A DNA stretch of 15,839 nucleotides from RECO01 sp050485385 (GTDB taxonomy: Bacteria; Pseudomonadota; Alphaproteobacteria; Geminicoccales; Geminicoccaceae): contig JBJHBG010000112.1 in the NCBI GenBank assembly GCA_050485385.1, forward strand, positions 1 through 15,839, written 5' to 3'. Numbering within the stretch: the stretch's first letter is position 1; each line of letters opens with the position of its first letter. Shown one piece after another: positions 1 to 6,766 of this stretch. Made by a program: the position numbers and the translations under genes. Under the pieces are notes generated by a model. The model did no database searches and was not told the origin of the DNA. It worked only from the letters and a program-made list of their open reading frames with translations.

Positions 1-81
1 GCCAACTACCGCATCGCCGAGGTCGACCTTACCCAACACTCGGACCGTCCGAGTGTCACCCAGCTCCTCGTACGCCTGTAA
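1..81 (+). CDS. Possible C-terminal fragment of an unidentified protein, cut by the left edge
   Basis: Frame 1 is open from the first base for 26 codons and ends at TAA (79-81). The visible end contains DLTQHSDRPSVTQLLVRL. Third codon positions are mostly G or C, as in the real genes here, so it may be the tail of a plus-strand gene that starts outside the window and converges on cobN, with 25 bases between the two stop codons. I do not recognise the family. A perfect 9-bp inverted repeat lies inside it, so the stretch could equally be non-coding. With so few codons the call is weak. Confidence 0.3.
   Translation, partial: ANYRIAEVDLTQHSDRPSVTQLLVRL
36..56. other. Perfect 9-bp stem with 3-base loop downstream of cobN
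   Basis: ACACTCGGA (36-44) and TCCGAGTGT (48-56) are exact reverse complements around the loop CCG. The hairpin lies about 50 bases beyond the cobN stop codon and inside the possible plus-strand reading frame at the left edge. It could end cobN transcripts, or both convergent transcripts, but neither side has a run of T, so it is not a canonical intrinsic terminator. Its role is inferred only from its place between convergent ends. Confidence 0.4.
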
Positions 82-106
82 CCCTTGTCTCCGGTCCGTA
101 CAGGGA

Positions 107-3100
107 TCATGAAATCCCCCCGGCTTGGAGGTTGCGCCTGGGGTGCCAGAGGCCGCGCCTGCGGGCTTCGTCGAAGCGGGCGAGGATTTCGTCGAGGGCG
201 GCGGGGTTGGCTTGGGCGATGAAGGTGCGGACGGTGTCGTCCTCGATATAGGCCTGCCAGAGCGCGTCGAAGTGGTGGTTGCCGACGAGGCGGGTGGTGG
301 CGGCGAAGGCGAAGAGGTAGTCGACGGTGGCGGCGATCTCGAAGGCGCCCTTGTAGCCGTGGCGCATGACGCCTTGGAGCCATTTGGGGTTGGTGGCGCG
401 GCCGCGGACGACGAGGCTCAGTTCTTCCTCCAGGCGACGGATGCGGAGGTGTTCGGGGCGGCTGTGGTCGTTGTGGAAGACCGTCGGCTGGGTGCCGGCG
501 AGGTGGCGCACGGTGGCGGTGAGGCCGCCTTCGAACTGGTAGTAGTCGTCGCTGTCGAGGAGGTCGTGCTCGCGGTTGTCCTGGTTGTGGAGGACGAGTT
601 CGACGCTGGTTAGGCGGGTGGTGAGGTCGGCTGTGGCCGGCGCGGCCTCGCCGTCGCCGCTGCCGTAGGCCCAGCCGCCCCAGGCGACGAAGGCGCGGGC
701 GAGGTCGGCATCGTCGCTCCAGCCGCCCTCGTCGACCAGCGCCTGCAATCCGGCCCCGTAGGCGCCGGGCTTGGCACCGAAGACGCGGAAGCTGGCGCGG
801 CGGAAGGCGGCCTCGGGGGCGAGGCCGTCACCTTCGAAGGCGGCGGCTTCGGCCTGGACCTTGGCGGCGATGGGGTTTTGCTCGGCCGGCTCGTCGAGCC
901 GGGCGACGGCCTGCACCGCGGCGTCGAACAGGGCGACCTGGGCGGGGAAGGCGTCGCGGAAGAAGCCGGAGATGCGCAAGGTTACGTCGACGCGCGGCCG
1001 GCCGACGGCCGAAAGCGGCATCACCTCGGTGCCGACGACGCGGTGGCTGGCGCCGTCCCAGCGGGGGCGCACGCCCATCAGCGCCAGGGCCTGGGCCACG
1101 TCGTCGCCGCCGGTGCGCATGTTGGCGGTGCCCCAGGCGGAAAGGGCGACGTGGCGCGGCCAGGTGCCTTCGTCTTGGACGTAGCGCTCGACGATGGCCT
1201 CGGCGGAGCGCCAGCCGAGGTGCCAGGCGGCGGGGGTGGGGATGGCGCGGCTGTCGACCGAGTAGAAGTTGCGGCCGGTGGGCAGCACGTCGGGGCGGCC
1301 GCGGGTGGGGGCACCGCTGGGGCCGGGGGCGACGAAGCGGCCGTCGAGCCCGCGCAGGAGGGCCGCGAGCTCGGCGGCGCCCGAGCGGTCGAGGGCGGGG
1401 GCGAGGCGGTCTTGCAACTCGGCGAGGACGGCCGTGGTGGCCGTCCACGCGGCGGGGCAGGGTGCTGCACCCTCGACCAGCGCCTGTGCCAGCAACTCCA
1501 GCCGCTCGACGGTGTCGCCGGCGGTGCGCCACGGGGCATCGCTCCTTTGCCGGAGCACGTCGGGTCGCGGCCCGTCATAGGGCGTGGCCAGATCGCGCGT
1601 CAGGGCATCGAAGCCCGCAAGGCCGAGGTCGGCGGCAAGGGCCGCGAGGATCGAGCGGTCGCCAGCCCCGTGGCCCCGGTCGGTGCGGACCAGGGCGGTG
1701 AGGAGGTCGCGGCGCAGATGGCCTTGGGGGCTCCGGCCGAAGACGTGGAGGCCGTCGCGGATCTGTAACTCCTTCAGCTCGCAGAGGTGGTTGTCGAGTG
1801 CTGTCAGTCGCGTTTCCTCGTCGGCCGCGGCTTCGAGGCCGAGGTCGGCGTCGAGGCCGAGCCGGGCGGTGGTCGAAGCGATCTCCAGGCGGAGGTGCCG
1901 GGCGCGGCGCGGGTCGAGGCCCGCGGCCTCGTAGTACTCGTCGACGAGTTGCTCGAGTTCGGCATAGGCGCCGTGCGCTTCGGCGCGGGCGAGGGGCGGC
2001 GTCAGGTGATCGACGACGACGGCCGAGGTCCGCCGCTTCGCCTGGCTGCCTTCCCCCGGATCGTTGACGATGAACGGGTAGAGCTGGGGCACGGGGCCGA
2101 GCACGGCCTCCGGCGCGCAGGCGGCCGATAGCGCCAGCGCCTTGCCCGGCAGCCATTCGAGGTTGCCGTGCTTGCCGAGGTGGACGACGGCGGCAGCACC
2201 CCAGACCTCGCGCAGCCAGAGGTAGAAGGCGAGGTAGCCGTGCGGCGGGGCGAGGTCCGGGCTGTGATAGGTGGCCTCGGGGTCGACGTGGTAGCCGCGG
2301 CTCGGCTGGATGCCGAGGAGGACGTTGCCGAAGGGCAGGAGCGAGAGGGCGAAGGCGCCGTTCTGCACATGGGGGTCGGCTGCGGGCGCACCCCAGCGCT
2401 CGGTGACGGCGTCGCGGAACGCTGCCGGGAGCAGCGCGAAGGCCGCGTCATAGGCGGCGAGCGGCAGCGTTGTGCGGACGGTGCGGGCCTGGCGGTCGGC
2501 GAGGGCGTTGGTCGGGCCTTCGAGCAGGCGGGCCATGAGGTCGGCCGAACTGGCGGGAAGGTCGCTCGTGGTGTAGCCGGCCGCTTCGAGGGCGCGGAGG
2601 ACGACGACGGCGCTCTCCGGCGTGTCCAGGCCGACGCCGTTGGCGAGGCGGCCGTCCTTGTTCGGGTAGTTCGGCAGGATCAGCGCCACCTTGCGCTGCG
2701 CTGTCGGCGTGCGGTGGAGGCGGCTCCACGCGCTTGCGAGCCGGGCGACGAAGCGGCACCGCTCGACGTCGGGCCGGTGGCGGGCGAGCGGGGCCTCGAC
2801 GAGGGGGTCCGCCTCACCGGTCTCGCGGAAGGCGACGGCGCGGGTGAAGACGCGGCCGTCGACCTCGGTCAGCGCCACCTGCATGGCGAGGTCGCGGGCG
2901 GAGAGGCCGCGCGTGGAGGCCGCCCACGTCGCCCGCGAGCCCGAGCCGAGGGTCGCTTGCAGGACCACGCGCTCGCCGTCGTCGAGCAGCGTGCGACCGC
3001 CGCCGAGGGCGAAGCCGGTGAGGTTGACGACGACGTCGACGGGCTGCTCGGCCAAGAGTGAAGCGACGATGCTCGCCGCTTGCGTGTCCTTGAGGGAGCT

Positions 3101-3778
3101 GGCGAAGATCGCCCGCACGCCCAGCCCCTCGGCCTCGAGCGCTTCGGCGAGGGCATCGACCGGCTCCAGGTTCCCGGCCTGGACGAACGCCCGGTAGAAG
3201 ACGATGGCGGCGTTGGGGCCGGCTGAGGTGGCCGTGTCGCGATGGAGGCCGGCGGTGACGAGGGGGGCGGGCTCGCGCCAGGAAGCCGTGGGCCGGCCGA
3301 TGCGCTCGGCGACGAAGGCCAGGAGGTGGGCGGCGTTCTCGGCGCCGCCGTGGATCAGGTACAGCCAAAGCCGGCGCAGATCGTCCGCCGGCACGGTCGA
3401 CCACTCGGCCAGCTCGGCGTCGGCCCGGTCGTCGCCGGGCAGCAACGCGATGGGAATGCCGTTGGCCCGCGCGACCTGCGCCAGCCGCTCCACGCCGTAG
3501 GGCCAATACCCGCGACCGCCGAGCAGGCGCACCACCACGTAGCGCGCCTTGGCGACGATCCCCTCGGCGTAGAGGTCGACCGAATAGGGGTGTTGGAGCT
3601 TCAGGAGATTGGCGAGGCGGACGGAGGGAGCGTGGTCGCCGAGGCGGCGGCGACCGGCCGCCAGGACCGCCAGCTCGCTCTCGGCGGCCGAGAGGACGAC
3701 GACGTCGCCGGGCGTCTGGCCGAGGTCGACCGGCTCGGTCGTGTCGGCCTCGACGGCCGCGGCGTTCAACAGATGCAA
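107..3778 (-). CDS. cobN: Cobaltochelatase large subunit CobN
   Basis: CobN is the large, substrate-binding subunit of the ATP-dependent aerobic cobaltochelatase. With CobS and CobT it inserts Co2+ into hydrogenobyrinate a,c-diamide in the cytoplasm; neither partner is encoded here. The 1223-residue product is close to the usual 1250-1280. It opens with a family-typical segment (VDLGQTPGD near residue 20) and carries the CobN/BchH signature HLGKHGNLEWLPGK near residue 535, followed by YPFIVNDPGEGSQAKRR; the C-terminal part has ALSAWGTANMRTGGDD. I chose TTG at 3778 because AAGGAGG lies 5 bases upstream and the family N-terminus begins there. A longer reading to 3877 would add 33 atypical residues and run into a palindromic element. 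The gene follows hemN in the same direction after 192 bases. No cobalamin riboswitch (B12 box) was recognised upstream. Stop is TGA at 107-109. Confidence 0.96.
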   Translation of the reverse strand: MHLLNAAAVEADTTEPVDLGQTPGDVVVLSAAESELAVLAAGRRRLGDHAPSVRLANLLKLQHPYSVDLYAEGIVAKARYVVVRLLGGRGYWPYGVERLAQVARANGIPIALLPGDDRADAELAEWSTVPADDLRRLWLYLIHGGAENAAHLLAFVAERIGRPTASWREPAPLVTAGLHRDTATSAGPNAAIVFYRAFVQAGNLEPVDALAEALEAEGLGVRAIFASSLKDTQAASIVASLLAEQPVDVVVNLTGFALGGGRTLLDDGERVVLQATLGSGSRATWAASTRGLSARDLAMQVALTEVDGRVFTRAVAFRETGEADPLVEAPLARHRPDVERCRFVARLASAWSRLHRTPTAQRKVALILPNYPNKDGRLANGVGLDTPESAVVVLRALEAAGYTTSDLPASSADLMARLLEGPTNALADRQARTVRTTLPLAAYDAAFALLPAAFRDAVTERWGAPAADPHVQNGAFALSLLPFGNVLLGIQPSRGYHVDPEATYHSPDLAPPHGYLAFYLWLREVWGAAAVVHLGKHGNLEWLPGKALALSAACAPEAVLGPVPQLYPFIVNDPGEGSQAKRRTSAVVVDHLTPPLARAEAHGAYAELEQLVDEYYEAAGLDPRRARHLRLEIASTTARLGLDADLGLEAAADEETRLTALDNHLCELKELQIRDGLHVFGRSPQGHLRRDLLTALVRTDRGHGAGDRSILAALAADLGLAGFDALTRDLATPYDGPRPDVLRQRSDAPWRTAGDTVERLELLAQALVEGAAPCPAAWTATTAVLAELQDRLAPALDRSGAAELAALLRGLDGRFVAPGPSGAPTRGRPDVLPTGRNFYSVDSRAIPTPAAWHLGWRSAEAIVERYVQDEGTWPRHVALSAWGTANMRTGGDDVAQALALMGVRPRWDGASHRVVGTEVMPLSAVGRPRVDVTLRISGFFRDAFPAQVALFDAAVQAVARLDEPAEQNPIAAKVQAEAAAFEGDGLAPEAAFRRASFRVFGAKPGAYGAGLQALVDEGGWSDDADLARAFVAWGGWAYGSGDGEAAPATADLTTRLTSVELVLHNQDNREHDLLDSDDYYQFEGGLTATVRHLAGTQPTVFHNDHSRPEHLRIRRLEEELSLVVRGRATNPKWLQGVMRHGYKGAFEIAATVDYLFAFAATTRLVGNHHFDALWQAYIEDDTVRTFIAQANPAALDEILARFDEARRRGLWHPRRNLQAGGIS

Positions 3779-3839
3779 GCGATCCTCCTTGGCACACGGA
3801 GCGCGGGCTTGGTTGCACGCACGGGGCGTGGCGCCAAGG
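3776..3839 (-). promoter_or_regulatory. cobN leader: strong Shine-Dalgarno, TTG start and a possible sequestering stem
   Basis: On the minus strand AAGGAGG (3790-3784) sits 5 bases before the TTG start (3778-3776). The first four bases of this site belong to GCCAAGG (3793-3787), which is an exact complement of CCTTGGC (3839-3833) about 40 bases upstream in the leader. Pairing would hide half of the ribosome-binding site and leave AGG free. A small inner stem (CACGC/GCGTG, 3816-3820 with 3826-3830) could stabilise the loop. Control of translation is an inference from this geometry; no known riboswitch motif was recognised. Confidence 0.4.
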
Positions 3840-3854
3840 GAAAGTGGAGACGAC

Positions 3855-3964
3855 GCGGGGGCTTTTGGCCCCCGCACCCCCGGCCGACGGCCCTTGGCCG
3901 TCAGCCCTCGCGTGGCGACGGCTTGTGCCGTCGCCTGGTGGGCAGGGGGCCAAAAGCCCCCCGC
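3855..3964. repeat. Compound palindromic element (cruciform or four-hairpin) between hemN and cobN
   Basis: The outer arms, GGGGGCTTTTGGCCCCC (3857-3873) and GGGGGCCAAAAGCCCCC (3945-3961), are exact 17-base reverse complements. Inside are two further perfect hairpins: GACGGCC/GGCCGTC (3886-3892 with 3896-3902, loop CTT) and GGCGACGGC/GCCGTCGCC (3914-3922 with 3927-3935, loop TTGT). Each outer arm is also nearly self-complementary (6-bp stem, 5-base loop), so the element can fold as a three-stem cruciform or as four tandem hairpins. It starts 9 bases after the hemN stop codon. The architecture resembles repetitive extragenic palindromes. There is no second copy in this window, so membership of a repeat family is unproven. 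It may act in termination, mRNA stability or DNA structure. Confidence 0.75.
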
Positions 3965-3970
3965 CTTCGC

Positions 3971-5326
3971 TCAGACGGCGCGGCTGTGCCGGTCGGCGCC
4001 CGTGTCGAGATAGGCGTCGAAGCAGGCGGCGGCGAGGCGGAGGAAGGACCAGTGGTCCGGATCGACCAGGTAGCGCGTGCCTTCGATGGCGATGAGGCCG
4101 TCCTCGACCAGCGGGCGCAGACGGGCGGCGTTGGGGGTGAGGTGGGCGATGTCGAGCCCGTGCGTGTCGGCGACCTCGGCGAGGTCGATGCTGCCGTCGC
4201 ACATCAGCCGGTCGACGATGGCGCGGCGGGCCACGTCCTGGCGCGTCACCGGCCGGCCGCGCGCCACGGGCAACTCGCCCGCCATGACCGCCTTGCGGTA
4301 GTCGGCGAGGTGGGCGTGGTTCTGCGCGTAGCCCTGCGGCAGGGAGCCGATGGCGGTGGTGCCGAAGCCGATCAGCGCGTCGGCCGGATCGGTGGTGTAG
4401 CCCTGGAAGTTGCGACGGAGCGTGCCGTTCTGGAGCGCCGTTGCCATCGGATCGTCGGGGCGGGCGAAGTGGTCGAGGCCGATGCGCACGTAGCCGGCCT
4501 CGCCCAGCACCTCGGCGATGGCGTCGAACTGGTCGGCGCGTTCCGGCCCGTCGGGCAGGCGGTCCTCGGGCAGCAGGTGCTGGTGCTTGCGCATGGCCGG
4601 AACGTGGGCGTAGCCGAAGACCGAGAGGCGATCCGGTGCCAACGCCAGGACGCGCGCTGCATCGTCGCGGCAACTCGCTTCGGTCTGGAACGGCAGGCCG
4701 TAGAGCAGGTCGAGGTTGAGGCCCCGGATGCCGGCCGCGCGCAGCATGGTCGCGACGTCGCGGGTCACGGTATAGGGCTGGATGCGGTTGATCGCCGCCT
4801 GCACCGCCGGGTCGAGCGACTGCACGCCGAGGCTCGCCCGGTTGAAGCCGCCGTCGGCCAGGGCTGCGACGAGCGCGGCGTCGGCCGTACGCGGATCGAT
4901 CTCGATCGCCAACTCGGCGTCGGGCTCGAAGGGGAAGGCCGCGCGTATCGCCCGCAGCAGCCGCGCCAATCCGTCCGCGCCGACGGCCGACGGCGTGCCG
5001 CCGCCGAAGTGCAGGTGGCAGACCGGCCCAGCCTCGCCGATCGTGTGGCGGACGAGCTCGATCTCGCGCTCGAGCAGGCCGACATAGGCATCCATCCGCC
5101 CCTGGTGACGGGTCACCGTGGTGGCACAGCCGCAGTACCAGCAGAGTTCCTGGCAGAAGGGGACGTGCAGGTAGAGCGAAAGGCGATGGCCGGGGCCGAG
5201 CCGGCGGAGCCACTCGCGGTAGGTCGCGGCACTCAGGGCATGGAAGTGCGGGGCGGTCGGGTAGCTCGTATAGCGGGGCACCCGCTGGTCCCCGTAGTGC
5301 AGTGCCAGTCGCGACGCCGTGCGCAT
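3971..5326 (-). CDS. hemN: Oxygen-independent coproporphyrinogen III dehydrogenase
   Basis: HemN is a cytoplasmic radical SAM enzyme that oxidatively decarboxylates coproporphyrinogen III to protoporphyrinogen IX without oxygen. The 451-residue product has full family length. The N-terminal motif PRYTSYPTAPHF (residues 17-28) marks true HemN rather than the shorter HemW-like proteins. The 4Fe-4S signature is C58-x3-C62-x2-C65-x-C67 within HVPFCQELCWYCGC, and the SAM-contacting GGGTPS follows at 108-113. A HemN-type C-terminal domain includes LRRNFQGYTTD. I chose ATG 5326 because GCAGGAGG lies about 7 bases upstream; the frame extends 15 codons further to 5371 without a better ribosome site. 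A perfect FNR/FixK palindrome about 70 bases upstream predicts induction at low oxygen. Stop is TGA at 3971-3973. Confidence 0.97.
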   Translation of the reverse strand: MRTASRLALHYGDQRVPRYTSYPTAPHFHALSAATYREWLRRLGPGHRLSLYLHVPFCQELCWYCGCATTVTRHQGRMDAYVGLLEREIELVRHTIGEAGPVCHLHFGGGTPSAVGADGLARLLRAIRAAFPFEPDAELAIEIDPRTADAALVAALADGGFNRASLGVQSLDPAVQAAINRIQPYTVTRDVATMLRAAGIRGLNLDLLYGLPFQTEASCRDDAARVLALAPDRLSVFGYAHVPAMRKHQHLLPEDRLPDGPERADQFDAIAEVLGEAGYVRIGLDHFARPDDPMATALQNGTLRRNFQGYTTDPADALIGFGTTAIGSLPQGYAQNHAHLADYRKAVMAGELPVARGRPVTRQDVARRAIVDRLMCDGSIDLAEVADTHGLDIAHLTPNAARLRPLVEDGLIAIEGTRYLVDPDHWSFLRLAAACFDAYLDTGADRHSRAV

Positions 5327-5387
5327 GTCCCCACCTCCTGCAAGCCGCCCTGCGAGCCTGGCTTCTCGCACTGCTGGCCCCGGCGTG

Positions 5388-5405
5388 CCTTGATCTTGCT
5401 CAAGG
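5388..5405 (-). promoter_or_regulatory. FNR/FixK-type box upstream of hemN
   Basis: CCTTGATCTTGCTCAAGG is a perfect 6-bp inverted repeat with a 6-base spacer. It contains TTGA-N6-TCAA, and the minus-strand reading TTGAG-N4-ATCAA matches the FNR consensus TTGAT-N4-ATCAA at 9 of 10 positions. The centre (5396.5) is about 70 bases before the hemN ATG. A class II site (centre at -41.5) would put the transcript start near 5355, leaving about 29 untranslated bases that include the AGGAGG site. The box covers the cobU stop codon (5400-5402). Oxygen-regulated Crp/FNR control of hemN is well known in Proteobacteria; which regulator acts here cannot be told. Confidence 0.75.
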
Positions 5406-5969
5406 CGAGGCGGCCGGGACGCCCTTCACCCACTGGGGTTGGCCGGCCGTGATCACCACGACCTCGGTGGCGACCGCGGCGATGGCCTGATGCAGCCGCC
5501 CGGCCTCGTCGACGAAGCGGCGCGCCAGGGGATGCATCGGTACGACGCCGCATCCCACCTCGTTGGAAACGAGCACGACCGGCCCGCGCCGCCGTTCCAG
5601 GGCGGCGGCGAGGGCCGCCCCGGCGGTGGGCACATCGCGCTCGGCAGCCATCAGGTTGCTGAGCCAGAGCGTGAGGCAGTCGATCAGGAGCGCCCGATCC
5701 TCGCCATCGTGCGCGCCGATCGTGTCCGGCAGCGCCAGCGGCTCTTCGACCAATCGCCATGCGGCGCCGCGCCGCGCCCGATGGGCCTCGATACGGGCGG
5801 CCATCTCCGCGTCGCCAGGCTCGGCGGTCGCGACGTAGATCGGCAGGAGTCCGGTGGCGAGGGCGCGCCGTTCGGCCCAGATACTCTTGCCCGAACGCTG
5901 ACCGCCCAGAACCAGGACCAGAGGGGGTGGGCCGACGTCGAGCCCGCGGAGCATGCGTGGCGAGAGCAT
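5400..5969 (-). CDS. cobU: Bifunctional adenosylcobinamide kinase / adenosylcobinamide-phosphate guanylyltransferase
   Basis: CobU (CobP in aerobic-pathway nomenclature) phosphorylates adenosylcobinamide and then transfers GMP to give AdoCbi-GDP, the activated intermediate for nucleotide-loop assembly. The 189-residue product has the P-loop GGQRSGKS at residues 22-29. H63 in ARIEAHRARR aligns with the histidine of Salmonella/E. coli CobU that is guanylylated. The NEVG motif (136-139) continues as CGVVPMHPLARRF, also family-typical. The start at 5969 lies 6 bases after the hugZ-like stop codon and shows no clear Shine-Dalgarno site, so translational coupling is likely; ATG 5954 (residue 6) is an alternative that also lacks a site. 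The stop codon sits inside the FNR box of hemN. Confidence 0.95.
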   Translation of the reverse strand: MLSPRMLRGLDVGPPPLVLVLGGQRSGKSIWAERRALATGLLPIYVATAEPGDAEMAARIEAHRARRGAAWRLVEEPLALPDTIGAHDGEDRALLIDCLTLWLSNLMAAERDVPTAGAALAAALERRRGPVVLVSNEVGCGVVPMHPLARRFVDEAGRLHQAIAAVATEVVVITAGQPQWVKGVPAASP

Positions 5970-5975
5970 CGGGCG

Positions 5976-6734
5976 TCAGCCGTGCGACGAGGCGGCGCGC
6001 GCGCGGCGGAGCAGCGCGATCAGGGCATCCTTGGCGCCGCTTGCGTCGCGCACGGGGGCGTCGAACGGCACACGGGCGACCGTGGCGCCGCGGCGCAGGT
6101 CCATGCCCTCCGCGTCGACGCCGGTAAGCCGCCAGCCGGCGCCCTTCTGCCGTGCGAGCTCGGTTGCGTAGAGGTCGACCGCGTCGGCGTGATCGGCGTT
6201 CATGTGCTCGAGGATACCCGCCTCGCCCTCCGGCAGCGTGTAGCCGTCGGGCAACTCCGGCATGAACGCCGCTGCCTCCAGCCAATAGGCCTTGGCGAAG
6301 CCGCCGATCAGATGCGCGCGGTCGACGGCCATGCGGTAGTACGCGAAGTCGCCGAAGCCCTCGTAGACGGCCGCCGCCGGGTGTCGTGCCAAGTAGCGGC
6401 GGCGGCCGTCCTCGCAGGCCTCCGCCGGCGCGGGCGCGATGCGACCGACCAGCGTCAGCCGCTCGCCGGCCATCCGGTTGGCGATGCCCTCGGTCGCGTC
6501 CAGCAGTAACGACGCGCGGCCGTCTCGCTCCAGGTTGCGCGTGTGGTCGGAGAGCCGCGAGAGCAGCAGCACGGGCGTGCCGTCGTGCTCGACCGCGATC
6601 GCGACCAGGGAGACGTAGGGCCAGCCGTTCTCCGCCAGCGTGGCGAGACTAGCCATCGGCACGCTGCGCAGGAGCCGGCGAGCGATGGCCGACGCGTCGA
6701 CGGGGCCGGGCTGGTGCTGGATGCGGGTGGCCAT
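5976..6734 (-). CDS. HugZ/HutZ-like pyridoxamine-phosphate-oxidase-fold protein with DUF2470 domain
   Basis: The 252-residue product has an N-terminal PNPOx-like FMN-binding split barrel (about residues 10-150: PMASLATLAENGWPYVSLV, SDHTRNLERDGRASLLLD, ERLTLVGRI). A C-terminal DUF2470 domain follows, with the signature HMNADHADAVDLYA near residues 170-185. This pairing is that of HugZ/HutZ proteins, some of which bind or degrade heme; others have unknown roles, so heme activity is inferred. It has no signal peptide and should be cytoplasmic. Its position between an MBL-fold gene and cobU, with hemN next, fits a tetrapyrrole theme. I chose ATG 6734 because the conserved region begins soon after and the next internal ATG is too late. 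No Shine-Dalgarno site is seen; an imperfect hairpin occupies the upstream gap. Confidence 0.88.
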   Translation of the reverse strand: MATRIQHQPGPVDASAIARRLLRSVPMASLATLAENGWPYVSLVAIAVEHDGTPVLLLSRLSDHTRNLERDGRASLLLDATEGIANRMAGERLTLVGRIAPAPAEACEDGRRRYLARHPAAAVYEGFGDFAYYRMAVDRAHLIGGFAKAYWLEAAAFMPELPDGYTLPEGEAGILEHMNADHADAVDLYATELARQKGAGWRLTGVDAEGMDLRRGATVARVPFDAPVRDASGAKDALIALLRRARAASSHG

Positions 6735-6735
6735 G

Positions 6736-6765
6736 GACGGGAGGGTGCGCCGCTCCCGGCCCGTC
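6736..6765 (-). promoter_or_regulatory. Imperfect hairpin filling the gap between the MBL-fold gene and hugZ-like gene
   Basis: GACGGG (6736-6741) and CCCGTC (6760-6765) pair exactly. A small internal loop follows, then GGG (6743-6745) with CCC (6755-6757). The structure fills nearly all of the 32 bases between the upstream stop codon (6767) and the hugZ-like ATG (6734), where a ribosome site would be expected but is not visible. It could be a processing site, a partial terminator or a translational control element. Evidence is structural only. Confidence 0.35.
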
Positions 6766-6766
6766 G

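Noticed and set aside
6..110. Small gene overlapping the cobN stop as ATGA (34 codons, minus strand)
   Set aside because: The overlap looks like translational coupling, but the peptide matches no cobalamin protein, contains the 9-bp palindrome, and ends after 34 residues.
103..118. Hairpin GGGAT/ATCCC across the cobN stop as a terminator
   Set aside because: The stem is only 5 bp with a 6-base loop and no following T run, and it overlaps the last codons of the gene.
3779..3970. Cobalamin riboswitch upstream of cobN
   Set aside because: I looked for the B12 box and other conserved cobalamin riboswitch motifs on the minus strand and found none; most of the gap is taken by the palindromic element.
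2814..5213. Minus-strand open frame of 799 codons spanning hemN and cobN in another frame
   Set aside because: Its translation is mainly R, P, G and A, without motifs, and it crosses the hemN-cobN boundary, where the true frames are unambiguous.
3242..5452. Plus-strand open frame of 736 codons opposite hemN, the palindromic element and part of cobN
   Set aside because: It is antisense to two strongly recognised genes, crosses an intergenic palindrome, and its translation is a low-complexity mix of G, A, V, R and E with no family motif. Long antisense frames are expected in GC-rich coding DNA.
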